Origin: Epiperipatus broadwayi
Taxonomy: Eukaryota; Onychophora; Udeonychophora; Euonychophora; Peripatidae
Length of the DNA stretch: 64,000 bases
Reading direction: 5' to 3'
Assembly (NCBI GenBank): GCA_028023455.1
Contig: JAQFVV010006231.1
Coordinates: 8,510,036 to 8,574,035, forward strand
Below the pieces are notes generated by a model. The model did not search any database, was not told the origin of the DNA, and saw only the letters and a list, made by a program, of their open reading frames with translations. A program made the translations under genes and the position numbers. Shown in pieces: positions 50,501 through 61,226 of this stretch (its first letter is position 1; each line of letters begins with the position of its first letter).

Positions 50501-51592
50501 ACAAGATTGGAGATATTGCAAGCCAGAAATCAAATGACTTCAGAGTCTCAGTCCTATTTGATGCAGTTAAATATTGTCATAAATTGTAAATAATTTATGA
50601 ACAGCAGAAATTCCTGAACATTTTTTTTTTGTAATTCTAAAGTATAAGAAAGATTCTCAGAAAGTTGCTTTTTATTGATGTGGATTTATTTTTAAAATAA
50701 TTTTTAAGGCCCCCTATAAGGCTTTTTTGAACCACAAGCATGTCAATTTGATAGTTTTTTCATGTTTCATTTTCTCAAAAAAAAACTAAGGTTTTATAGA
50801 ATGTATTACATCCAGCAAAAAAAAAAAAAATTGATAAAAAAGATCTTTGTTTATGAGTGAATCCTCTTTTAACTAATTTTTCACATGAAAAAGAAGCTTC
50901 ACAGAAATTGGTAAAAAAACAATAATGCTTTTTATTCTTTTTAGAAAACTCATCAGCTTTGCTTGATTTGATATCCAATGAACCAAAAGCTAAAATTAAT
51001 AAAAAATAGAAGTGAATTGATTTCAAAAGAAACTTTAGGCATACTGGCTTAAATAAGTATATCATTTGAAAACCACATAATTGCACTATACTAATTAGCA
51101 TAATTTCTGGATAAGACTTTTTTGGTGTTTTGCAAATGTAATGAATGAAATGTGGTGAAATATTTGTGGTTAAAAATTTAAATCTTTTTTCACCAACATT
51201 AATATATATTTATGCTAAACAGACTGTTTTAATTCTTGTGAATCCTAACAATTATTTTAATATTCTGGAATCTAACTACATTTGTTATTATAACTTTACA
51301 ATGGAAACATATATTTTACAACTAGTTTGATACTTGATTAGCTGATCTTGTATGAAAAGGAAAATTTAAAAAAAAGAATTACCTTGAAGATTTCTCTATT
51401 TTGAAGTTTAGTTATGTTACTATCTGAACTTTTTTGAAAGTTTCCAATGTTATTCAATCATGTTAAAATGTTATTCTATCATTTTATCTTAAATGGAATA
51501 TTAAAGACTGTATTAAAGACTGTGATAGGGAAAAATTGATAGATAAATAAGCTAAATTCAAAAAAAATAAAAATATAGCAGATATTATTCTA

Positions 51593-51895
51593 CTAAACAT
51601 CACATGATCATCATTTCTTATGCTTGCTCATAACTGTTATTAAACAGTGAAAACTCTCCATACAGTAGTGCCACTCAGTGCAAGCCAGAGTAATCAATGG
51701 ATGCTAGAAGGCTTGTGCTTAAAATAACTATTTGGTGCCTACTCATTCAACATCCCCAGACTAGTTTCTGGCTTGTGGCCTTCATCAGTGAGGAGCCTGG
51801 CTTGCACTGAGTGGCACCACTATATGGAGAGTTTTGCCTGTTTAATAACAGTTATGAGCAAGCATAAGAAATGGTGATCATGTGATGTTTAGTGG
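51593..51895. mobile_element. Hammerhead family A element, head-to-head copy
   Basis: The left arm 51593-51693 and right arm 51800-51895 mirror each other (TAAACATCACATGATCATCA / complement; CTCCATACAGTAGTGCCACT / complement). The DNA between them is a minus-strand family A unit with a hammerhead at its head and a conserved tail, GTGGCAC.ACTGTATGGAGAG. No protein is encoded, and the monomer is only about 250 bp, the scale of a retrozyme-type unit. Confidence 0.8.
51753..51794 (-). ncRNA. Hammerhead ribozyme, family A (minus strand)
   Basis: Minus strand: stem I TCCTCA/TGGGGA (one G-U pair), CTGATGA (51782-51788), A, stem II GGC/GCC with loop CACAA, A, GAAA (51765-51768), minimal stem III C-UA-G, cleavage triplet GUC. 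All core bases match the consensus. Confidence 0.8.
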
Positions 51896-52084
51896 TTTAA
51901 TACCAATCTTGTCTAATAGAATAATAGTGGCTATGGTTATTAAAGAACCAAAGACACCAAAATGTATGAGTATTGAATTGAGTTCAGACCTATATGACTA
52001 TATAAGCTAATGAGCTTAGATTGAAAATATTATTGTGTTTTCAATTTTATTCTCATAGTTTTGTAGTTAAGTAGAGATAAAAGG

Positions 52085-52315
52085 TGGCTGCTGGAGGGTT
52101 GCATTAGATTCTAAGATCTAAGTGCAGTGCTCTCAGGTACAAGGCTCCTCACTGATGAAGTCAACAAGCCAGAAACTATTCTGGGGATATTGGATGAGTA
52201 GGCACTAAATAGGGATTTTATGCACAAGCCTTCTGGAATCCATTAATTACTCTGGCTTGCACTGAGTGGCACTACTGTATCAAAAGTTTTGTTTGTTTAA
52301 TATTAGATATTATTC
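52085..52315 (+). mobile_element. Hammerhead family A unit, single orientation
   Basis: Begins near GGTGGCTGCTGGAGGGTTGC, passes through the ribozyme at 52146, then ATGAGTAGGCACTAAATAGG, ACAAGCCTTCTGG and the conserved tail ending GTGGCACTACTGTATC. It has no inverted partner. Confidence 0.75.
52146..52187 (+). ncRNA. Hammerhead ribozyme, family A, partly decayed
   Basis: TCCTCA, CTGATGA (52152-52158), stem II GTC/GCC with one mismatch, A, GAAA, CTATTC where CTAGTC is expected (stem III pair lost), then TGGGGA. The core is intact but stems II and III are damaged. Confidence 0.65.
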
Positions 52316-52574
52316 TACCTCATTGCAGAAAAGATCAGGGGAAAAGGAAAATCTTTGAGAGCTCTGACCAAAAGAAGAATTGTAAATACTTGAATCGAAT
52401 GGATTAGATAAACAAAAAACTAATTAACCATCTAAAAATATCTATGACAATTCAAAGATAGCCATGATAATGTGCAGAGAAATTGGAGATTAGAATAAAA
52501 TTGAAAAAGCCTAAATCAAGGAGATCCAATTTGACTAAATATATTCACGACAATCAAGAAAAGATCATGAATAA

Positions 52575-52870
52575 GATTTTAAAAAGTACTAATAAATTAG
52601 TTCATGGAATGAAAATAAATAATGTAAAATATGCAAATAATAGTATTTATTGAGAAAGATGAAAGGATATTAAAATCTTCATTAAAGTTGTTAAATGGAG
52701 AAGCAGAGAACTGTGATCTATACTTAACCATGGTCAAGATAAAGCAATGGTACAAAGGGAAATAAAAATTGATAAAATTATTAAACAATATACAAAGTTT
52801 TGTAAAGTGATCTTGATTGTCAAAAGGAAGCAAAATTAAAAATCATCAAAGAAAAATATATACATATCCC
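52575..52870 (+). pseudogene. LINE reverse-transcriptase remnant
   Basis: The frame reads LVHGMKINNVKYANNSIY, the G..INN.KYADD segment with both active-site Asp residues replaced by Asn. It is followed in other frames by short pieces resembling the KT.VM block. It is a very old LINE copy. The following open frame at 52997-53302 is Lys-rich and I cannot assign it. Confidence 0.45.
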
Positions 52871-53264
52871 AAGGACAGGATTTGGGTAAAGCAACAACAT
52901 GGGTTATAAATTAGACACGCATAGTCACATATATATTTATTAGATTTAGTGTGCTGTTGTGAAATGTATAACAATAAAACATGATAAATTAAGCATTTGA
53001 AAAAATATGCTATAAAAAGTTACAGAAAACAGAATGGGTGTAAAAAGTTTTGTGAAAAAATTATACAAACACATAAATCTGGAAAAAAAATTGCTGAAAA
53101 AGAAATTATTGAGAGGAAATTAACTCTAATTGTTGGTGTTATACATGACACAAATAAAAGGGAAGATATCACAGAATATGGACAGATGATTTTAAAGAAT
53201 AATATGGAGATAATTACCACTTGTTCAGCATTGTTGCTAGTGATAAACAAAACTGAAGAAAATA

Positions 53265-53668
53265 AACATCACATGACCACCACCTCTTATGCTTGTGTAT
53301 AACTGTTGTTAAAACAGGCAAAACACTATATATATATATATTGCCACACACAAGCTAAAGTAATCAATGGATGCCAAAAGGCTTGTGCATAAAACATTAA
53401 GCTGTTTTCAATTTAAGACTCATAGTTTTGTAGTTAAATGGAGATAAAAGGTGGTTGCTGGAGGGTTGCATTAGATCCTAAGATCTAGGTGCAGTGCTCT
53501 CAGATCCAAGCTCCTCACTGATGAAGGCCATAAGCCAGAAACTAGTCTGAGGATATTGGATGAGTAGGCACTAGATGGGGATTTTATGCACAAGCCTTCT
53601 AACATCCATTGATTACTCTAGCTTGTTGTGTGTGGCAATATATATAGTGAGTTTTGCCTGTTTTAAAA
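53265..53668. mobile_element. Hammerhead family A element, inverted copy with intact ribozyme
   Basis: The left part 53265-53400 (minus sense) and right part 53582-53668 mirror each other over AGGCAAAACACTATATATAT, GCCACACACAAGCT and TAATCAATGGATG. The plus-strand unit starts near 53435 (GTTGCTGGAGGGTTGC), contains the intact hammerhead and ends at the mirrored tail. Its terminal repeat (CACACACAAGC) differs from the 51.6-kb copy (GCACTGAGTGG), so the tail has diverged or been exchanged. Confidence 0.8.
53512..53553 (+). ncRNA. Hammerhead ribozyme, family A, intact minimal type
   Basis: Stem I TCCTCA (53512-53517) pairs fully with TGAGGA (53548-53553). Core CTGATGA is at 53518-53524, stem II GGC/GCC with loop CATAA at 53526-53536, GAAA at 53538-53541, stem III a single C-G pair closing UA, and cleavage triplet GUC (53545-53547). 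Every conserved core base is present in 42 nt. Very short stem III is typical of hammerheads in animal retroelements, which may act as dimers. Confidence 0.85.
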
Positions 53669-54551
53669 ACTAAAAAAAGTTGGTAAAAAAAAAGGGGGGG
53701 GGATTATACCCTTATAGGGATTAAGTGATGATGATAGCTAATTTTAGTAATTAAATTTTTAATTGTTCTTATTAACACAATACCAAATAAAACTTATGCA
53801 AAATCTGATTTTTTGTGTGGAATTTTAAATCGGTTGCATCTTCTGCTACCAAGTATCTGAGTAAGCAAAACAATTTCAGGCAGTACCGTGATAAAAAATA
53901 GTTATAAATGTTTGGAATGATTTTATTAAGGATGCTCCAAACAGTTATCAATTCTTGGGGAAAAAATTATATTAGATATTCCCCAAATAATATGGTATGT
54001 TAGATGTAAAATATTATATATATATAATTAGATATATAATATTTTAAAATAGTTTGATAACTTTTGGGATAAAACTTTCTTAGAAAATTTAAGCTATTTT
54101 TAAATAAAATACAATATTTATGGGCAAACCGTACTTGTAATAAATATTCGTACTTTTATTCTTAAATAATATTTAAAATAATAGTTCCAGATTATGGAAT
54201 TGAACTTTTCTCTTTTGTAAGATTAAAATACTTTTGTGTCTTAGTATTAAATAATATGCTATTTTGTGCTAATTATGCATTTTATTTTCTTCTGTTCATA
54301 GAATAATTCACCTTGCTAACTAAAATATGTATCCTGAAATTGTTTTTGCTGCAATAATTTTCAGTTTGTTAATCGTATATATTGTGTATGTCTTTTTATT
54401 CAATCAATTGGGGATTTTAATTAAACAAAAATGTGATTGCTGAAATCAGATAAAAATCAAATTATATTTTAATAATAATTATATAACTTTTATTATAAAA
54501 AAATACTATTGATGCAACTTTTTTTAATATTGATGGGTTTTTTTTTATTAG

Positions 54552-54626
54552 TGACATAAGAGATATAAATAAAGAAGACAATAAATTTGCAAAAATGGAT
54601 ATAGAAGATACAAAGAAATGTGCTAG
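54552..54626 (+). CDS. BMAL1: BMAL1/cycle acidic linker exon
   Basis: A 75-bp exon between TTTTATTAG and the donor AG|GTAGGT. Joined to the previous exon (split GA-T codon) it reads DDIRDINKEDNKFAKMDIED and TKKCA, and its last two bases AG complete an Arg with the next exon. In known BMAL1 proteins an Asp/Glu-rich linker lies between the RKRKG motif and the NAREAHSQIEKRRR start of the bHLH; length and acidity agree although the residues are diverged. The exon is in frame on both sides. Confidence 0.75.
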
Positions 54627-55012
54627 GTAGGTTTTTTTTATTAATAATTTTAAATCAATATACAGTATTCAAAGCTAATTTGCGCACACAATATATATAT
54701 AATTCAAATGATTTATAAATACTAATAACATAAATAATTGACGTTGCAAACATATAAAGCACCTTTGTATAAGAAGATTTTGAATTACTCCATAAACATT
54801 TATATATACAGTATTGTAAATGTTACAAGCTCTGGAAAATGTTATGGCTAACATATACTAAAGAGATAGCTATTAAATACCAGATAGCCACATGCCAGGA
54901 ATAAACTGTAATGATGTAGTTTCAGTAAACTAAATATATAAATGAGCTGGCTACAATGATTTATTAAACCGCTATAATATCACAGGATCAATTATTTATC
55001 TAAGTAGTTACT

Positions 55013-55109
55013 TTTTTTTCTCCATATGTCAAATGCGTTGACTGGGAAGCGAACCCGGGCCAACTGCTTGGAAGGTAGCCATGCTAACCACTAGGCCACC
55101 AACGCTTGA
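55013..55109 (-). mobile_element. tRNA-Gly(UCC)-derived SINE with target duplication
   Basis: The minus strand reads GCGTTGGTGGCCTAGTGG, CTTCCAA anticodon loop, GGGTTCGCTTCCC and CAACGC closing a 6-bp acceptor stem, followed by ATTTGACATATGG and poly-A. Flanks TAAGTAGTTACT (55001-55012) and TAAGTAGTAACT (55111-55122) form an 11-of-12 target duplication. The anticodon stem and T stem each carry a mismatch, so it is a SINE, not a tRNA gene. Confidence 0.85.
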
Positions 55110-56639
55110 CTAAGTAGTAACTTTGCAATAATAAATAATATAAAATGCTTTGCAATAATAAATAATATAAAATGCTGATTATATAAACTAAAATACTAAG
55201 TAAAAATGTACTCATTAATAAATATTAAGTATATCAATATTCTTTATTTGTAATCATCAAAACATTCCCTGTCAATCAATTTCACTATATAATGGGAACT
55301 TTAAAGTAATTCTTCAGTAATGCCATAGAGTTTTCATGATAATGATGATAATAAACAGACGCCGTTTGTATGATTCCCAAAAGAACTGTATAAAATAGTC
55401 ACACACCAATATAATTCATTATCATTCCTGATGCATAGTTTCAAGTAAAGCAAAAGACTTAATAGCGTATGAATAATATACATTCACAGAATGTGTGGAC
55501 TAGAATAGATATTGATTAGAGACAGACAGCTATATTTAATAAATCATATAACAAATGTGTTAAATAAATAAAGTCATCATTAAAATTAAACTAATAAATA
55601 AGAAATCTTTATTTTTTGTATTCAACATGTTAATGCTAATTTGACAAATAAATATTTAATTGATATGACATTTTAAATAAATACAAAAATAATTATTAAT
55701 ATTGTGAGAAGGCTTCAATAGAGATGAAATCTGGTTTGATAAATATTATAATATAGTTATTAATAGCTGTTTATTTTAATTTTATTTTATTTGATTATTT
55801 ATTTATTAAATGTGCAGATATGTGAGAACAAGCATTAATTTTAAATATAATAAATAATTTTTCTTTTTAAAGTTCCTTTTTATATTGGATTTGTTTGTTG
55901 TTGTTGTTGTTTTTATTAAAAAGTTTAAATTCTGGATGTAATACAAATATAGCTAAATGAGCTAGTAATTTGCTTTTCTTTTTTAATAATAGCAAACTTT
56001 AAAATTGTGAAGTTAAAAATAATCTAAGTAATTTAAGTTATATAATTAATTGTAGCAAATTTACAAAATGCAATATATTTACACAATTCGATTGATAAAT
56101 TATAACTCGGGAACCAATAGATTGAAGTCCTGATTTAAGCAAGATGAGCAAAGTCTGGTTTATATAGATGTAAACTCTAAGCATAAGTGTACACTTATGT
56201 TTTTAAAATTGATGTTCATGGGAGAGTGCACAGAGATTTTAAAGGGTTTGCTCTGAGGAAGTACTCCTTATTTATAATATATTATTTAATTAATTACATA
56301 TGTAATTAGAAAGTCTGCAACTATGTTAAAGTAATAAATAACTTTATTTTATAATCTTCCACTTATACTAATATCAACTTTATAATTAAGTGTACTTCAA
56401 TTTTGAATAACTATTTTTTTATAATTTTTTTTACTTTTGACTACAAAATCATTGATACCACTACCCACAACAAAACACATTTTGCACCATCCTTGTGTGG
56501 TACCTTTGTGCAGTGCAAATTGAATTGTCACCTAGTTCTATGTTCGATAACTTTTTACAATTAAAATGCCCTTTTTACAATGGTCAATCTGGAATAACTA
56601 CATATAACATCTTGGATCCGAGTAAGAAGACTGTTTTGT

Positions 56640-57488
56640 TATTTTAGAAAGTTATTGAAAATTACAGATAGAGAAAAAAATCAATTATTTATATGCAGAA
56701 AAAGTTGTACGTAAATCTTTATTAACAAAATATGCAATTCATCATGTTCTTCAACATCATCATATCATTTGACTTTATAAATTTTTTTGAAGATGATGAT
56801 AAGGTGTGTATAATTTTAGAATTTTGTAAAAGATGAGTATTATGGAAGTTTATATAAACAAAGAAGCTATTACTGAATCAGGAACATGTTACTTTGCCCA
56901 TCAGATTATGCTGGCTTGCCAGTACTTGCACTTGAATAATATGACTGATAGGGATTTAAAGCTGAGCAATTTATTTCTTAATGATGTTATGGAAATTAAG
57001 ATTGGAGACTTTGGCCTAGTGACAAAAGTTTATTATGATGGTGAGAAAAAAAGAACTTTATGTGGAACACCAAATTACATTGCATTTGAAATTTTAGGCA
57101 AAAAGGGCCACAGTTATAAATTTGATGTTTAGTATTTAGGTTGCATTATATGTATATACCCTTCTGGTTGGGAAGCCTCCATTTGAAATCTCTTGTTTAA
57201 AAAATATATGCATGGAAATTTAAAAAAAATGAATATCACATGCCAGCTACTAGAGGTTAGTGCTTGCAATCTGACACAGAAATTATTACATTCTGACCCA
57301 TGTTAATGATAAATACGAATGTTATATTTGAAGATGATTTTTTATGGTTATCTACCTTCTCATCTACCAACTTCTTATTTAATGATGATTCCACAATTTT
57401 TGCCAATTTGTATTTCAGCAGGAAGCTATCACTACATGTTATTCAGAAAGTGAATGAAATTAATCCAAGATACCACACAAGGAATTAA
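56640..57488 (+). pseudogene. Processed Polo-like kinase (PLK1) pseudogene
   Basis: An intronless kinase domain in several frames. From about 56650 I read ITDRE.NQLF and KVV.KSLL, then FFEDDDKVCIILEFC. Next comes an open frame, 56833-57132, with [29 protein letters not shown] and [20 protein letters not shown]. Then GCI.. and after 57300 the segment ending VIQKVNEINPRY. Block order and wording follow PLK1. The catalytic HRD is now DRD, the activation APE is AFE, the Trp of DVWS is a stop, and part of the N-lobe is deleted. Lack of introns indicates a retrocopy; no poly-A is obvious. It lies in the sense orientation within a BMAL1 intron. Confidence 0.9.
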
Positions 57489-57747
57489 AAAAAATGAACC
57501 AGTGAAACTTTAAAATGTGTTACTTTATTGTTTTTGTAGTACTTTTTAACTAAGCAGTCCATTTTATATATTAAGAACTGTTTATTTTATTCTGTTTCAA
57601 AGATAAATTTTATACTTTAGATATAGGACATTGATTGTTACATAAATGGTAGATTTTAAAATAAGGATTAGTATTTAAATGTGTGTTGTGATAAATATTT
57701 TTAATATGTAATTTAAAAACAATAATTTTATTCCAATTTATTTACAG

Positions 57748-57905
57748 ACAAAATCATAGTGAAATAGAAAAAAGAAGAAGAGATAAAATGAATACATACA
57801 TTACAGAATTATCAGCTATGGTTCCCATGTGTAATGCTATGTCTCGGAAACTTGATAAGTTAACAGTACTTCGCATGGCTGTGCAACATTTAAAAACCTT
57901 AAGAG
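57748..57905 (+). CDS. BMAL1: BMAL1/cycle bHLH exon
   Basis: A 158-bp exon between TTTACAG and G|GTAATT. It encodes 52 codons: the basic region [13 protein letters not shown] (DNA contact, E-box CACGTG), helix 1 [11 protein letters not shown], loop [11 protein letters not shown] and helix 2 [15 protein letters not shown]. The stretch [20 protein letters not shown] is characteristic of BMAL1/cycle and separates it from ARNT and CLOCK. The protein pairs with CLOCK to activate period and cryptochrome genes in the nucleus. The final G begins the next codon (Gly in LRG). No PAS-A exon is recognisable in the remaining 6 kb, so the gene continues past the window. Confidence 0.95.
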
Positions 57906-58732
57906 GTAATTTTCTTATTTATTTTTTAAAGTATTACATTTAAATAATTTCTTGAAAAGTTTTTTTTTATAAATTGAAGTTTATATATATATTTATTATC
58001 ATCATCAACATCACCACCATCTTTATTATTGTTGTTGTTATTTTTATTTGTTTAAAAAAATAATACAACTTTATCAAGATTTTTTAAAGCCATTAATTCT
58101 TTTCATATTCATATGGAAATATTTCTGTTTTAAAAAAAGTTTTTACAATAATAACTTCATAATATTTATAATTAAATGTAAATTTACTTAAAACCAAATA
58201 AAATTTTAGTTTATTCAGGAAAACTAATAAACTTAATTCAGTTATATTGCTATTGCTATTTATTATTTTTAAGATTTAAATTCTATTTGATTTAATTATA
58301 AACTCCTAGCCTTTAAATAGTGGTATCAATTATTTTTTTGGATACTGATTTAATTTTATTACATATAATTTTTAACCACTATCACTCCTGCCTCTAAGAG
58401 TTTAATCTAGTTTTTCTGATCCATAGTTTTTCTTTTCCAGTTATACTAATAGACTTTTCATTTCATCCATTTATTATTTAAATTGTATTGTTCTTTCAAT
58501 TAATATTGCACTTTATTCAATATTAATTAAATTATTTTTTTTATTTGTTTAGTTTTTACAATATTCAAATTTTATTAAATAATGTCAATGTTTTAATTGT
58601 TCAACGATTTTCTTCAAAAACCTAAAACAAAAATTTATACATTGTGTTATTAGTAAAACATTACTTAATTTTATATCTCTTTATTTATTTTATATATATA
58701 TAATGTCCATTAATTAAAACAAAATTGTAATT
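57906..58732 (+). other. BMAL1 intron, start
   Basis: AT-rich intronic DNA with a CATCATCATCAACATCACC-like tract at 57999-58018. No exon of the PAS domain is seen. Confidence 0.6.
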
Positions 58733-59208
58733 ATAATTGAAATAATAAATTTAACAGTTTACAAACTATTATAAACAATCCTTAAATCCGCAGAAGTATT
58801 TTCGGTTAATTTCTTAAACCTGCCTCAACTGCCATTAAATTTTAAAAAAAGCAGAAGCAAACATCATCAATTCAAATCCCATGAATCTCGTATTTTAATA
58901 TTAGCAGCTTGTCTGTTTATTAAATGCATTTTATTCCTATTTATAAAAATTGCCTCTTTAATTCTTTAAAGAGGCAATTTTTATAAATAGGATTAAAATG
59001 CATTTAATAAATAGACAAGCTGCTAATATTAAAATACAAGATTCATGGGATTTGAATTGATGACGTTTGCTTCTACTTTGTTTTTATTTGTTTTTTTTTT
59101 TTAATTTAATGGCGGTTGAGGCAGGTTTAAGAAATTAGCCAAAAGTACTTCTGCAGATTTAAGGATTGTTTATAATAGTTTGTAAATCTTTAAATTTATT
59201 ATTTCAAT
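58733..59208. repeat. Long palindrome, about 230-bp arms
   Basis: Left arm 58733-58961 and right arm 58965-59208 are reverse complements around CCTCTTTAATTCTTTAAAGAGG, with only a few bases between. Shared blocks include CAAGCTGCTAATATTAAAAT and AATTTCTTAAACCTGCCTC in opposite sense. Arms are about 95% alike, with a poly-T expansion in the right arm. It ends at a TA run (59209-59229). No hammerhead core or protein is found. Confidence 0.9.
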
Positions 59209-60287
59209 TATATATATATATATATATATCGAAAGCACTTCTATTAAATTATAATAGATAATTGTTTTTTAAATATTATTTACTGTATTAATTATTGTTT
59301 TGTTTTTGAAAAATTATATATCTATAATAGAACTGAATTTATATAAAATTAAATAATAATTTAATGGTAAACTAACATAAAACATAATTTTTCTGTTTGT
59401 GTCTTTGAAAAAGATTGTTGAACAATTGAAACATTGACTTATTTTAAAAAAAATGAATATTATAAAATTAAGAATAAATAGGAAATAGTTTGTTCATTCG
59501 TTCATCTTATATGTGGCTCTTTATAGATCTCTTATAATTTCTTAGAATTTTATTTAAAATATAAAATATCCATTTACTGATATCTAACTCATTTTTATCT
59601 CTGCTTCTTAATTTCTTTGAGTGATGTCAATGATATTTATTGCCCTCTCATCTATATATTTTGCTTTTTATCTCTTCTTTATATAATTAGAATCCCAACA
59701 TATTTTATTTTGCTCTGTAATCTGAAATCTCTGCATTGCTTTTTTATTAATTATTTAAATTTCAGTTCATTTTTAATTTTTTAAAAAATTCTTATTCTTT
59801 TATATATATTATTTTGTATTAATTGAAAATTTATTGAATTGCTGCTTTTTTGTTCCAGATATTTTATGTAATAGTTTATAGTAAAATATGAGATTGAATG
59901 AAATCTATTAATATTTTTAAATGATTTGGAAGTGCTAGTGTAAATTCATTATTCAAGATATGGTATTTTCTGTGATTCTCTATAGATATAAAAGTTTGAG
60001 ATGAAAAAAGAATAGGAAAATTATTGGTGCTTTTGAATTGTGTGATCTGGAAAAGATTTTTGAAAATTTCATAGACAGAACAGAAATACTTGATCATATT
60101 TTAGCTGATCTATCTCTTGAAACATAAATGACTAGACTAAAATTGTTATTTTCTATATAAAAGTTAAATTAATTCATTAAAGATGTAGTAGTATCAAAAA
60201 CAGGTTTATTCAACTATGTTTACCATAAAGAAAAAAATTATAAAATAACATTAAATTTGGCAATACATTTATAAACCATTAAATTAC
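59209..60287. other. AT-rich DNA with an RTE 3' scrap
   Basis: At about 59600-59770 the sequence follows the inverted RTE 3' fragment at 21.1-21.3 kb (GATGTCAATGATATTTATTG.., CTCTCATCTATATATT, TGTAATCTGAAATCTCTGCA), so it is another minus-sense RTE remnant. At 59402-59440 a TTTGAAAAAG / GAAA pair with an ATTGT/ACAAT stem faintly resembles a hammerhead. Confidence 0.5.
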
Positions 60288-60854
60288 TTAATGTCCAATA
60301 TTAATAAGATTCCATGTGGAATTTGCTATTAGGTGAGGAGCTAACTTCAAATCTCTTTCTTTGATATCTTTTAATTTTTGTAAAAAAATTAATGTTGGAT
60401 CAGGTATAACAGACTTGAAGATTAGGAAGCATCTGACAAACCATAGACAGAAAGTGATGAAAGTTGCACTTCTTATAATTGCAAAATCCCCATAAGCAAA
60501 ACCTTTTATGAGTGTGTTGATAATTGGATGTTTTGGTGTATAAATTTTATTAATTAATATTCTACAGCCCTGAAGAGAGGAACAATCGTTGAAAATGTGA
60601 AATATGGTATCATCCTCCCTATGGCAGAGTGAGCAAACAGGGTCCAAAGATGAAAAACCTCTATACATCACAAGAAAGTGGCTTGTTGGAAGGGCATTGA
60701 GATTTAGCTTTAGCAGAAAGTCCAAATATTTTGGCTCTAGATTACATCTTTTATATTTCTTTATAATGGCAAAGTTTGTACAGGTGAGAATGCTATGATC
60801 TGGGATAATTGTTGAAAAAAAAAGAAGATAGGCATCCCAATAACGAAGTTTCAT
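60288..60854 (-). pseudogene. LINE C-terminal zinc-knuckle region (zf-RVT-like)
   Basis: An open minus-strand frame of 188 codons. Residues 50-61 read LNLNALPTSHFL and residues 74-91 form C-x2-C-x8-H-x4-C (CSLCHREDDTIFHIFNDC). This is the pattern of the zinc-binding domain after reverse transcriptase in several LINE clades (LPT...L..R.......C..C...E...H....C). The following Leu/Phe/Ile-rich helices fit that region too. No RT is seen upstream on this strand to 61020, so only the C-terminus remains, yet it is free of stops over its length. It could also be a domesticated or expressed fragment, but I see no start context or promoter. Confidence 0.6.
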
Positions 60855-61165
60855 TGGTTTTATTTGAGTAAAAGATGTGAGAATTTTTGCAATGTCAATT
60901 AAGACTTGTGTCAGCCAACCATCATTAATTGGAGGTGGAGCATCTGTAGGATGAATAGATAGAAAAGGTGAGTCATTAAAGATGTATAATGCCTGATATG
61001 TTAATAGTGAAAAAAGAACTAATGAAAACAGATGAAGTCAATAGATTCTCTAAATAAACACAATCTAATGAATTGACTTTGAATAGTCCAAAAAACCATA
61101 GAAATAATAATCATTATTGAGAAATGTTACTCAAATGGTAAGATGACATTGATTTAATAGCATAA

Positions 61166-61226
<61 letters not shown>

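Larger units (their letters stand above)
42790..54551 (+). other. BMAL1 intron, about 11.8 kb
   Basis: The intron begins GTGAGT and ends TTTTTTTTATTAG. It holds a MITE-like foldback (43.9 kb), LINE remnants (44.6-45.0, 46.7-48.7 and 52.6-52.9 kb) and hammerhead family A and B elements (47.3, 51.6, 52.1 and 53.3 kb). The stretches 45.5-46.7 and 48.7-51.6 kb are AT-rich with no gene seen; a minus-strand frame at 50775-51101 has no recognised motif. Confidence 0.65.
54627..57747 (+). other. BMAL1 intron, 3.1 kb
   Basis: Runs from GTAGGT to TTTATTTACAG. It contains a SINE (55.0 kb) and a processed Polo-like kinase pseudogene (56.6-57.5 kb). The stretch 55125-56600 is AT-rich with nothing else seen. 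Confidence 0.75.

Noticed and set aside
50775-51101. 108-codon minus-strand frame as a membrane protein
   Set aside because: Phe/Leu/Ser-rich composition follows from AT bias; no family motif, and the surrounding DNA is intron.
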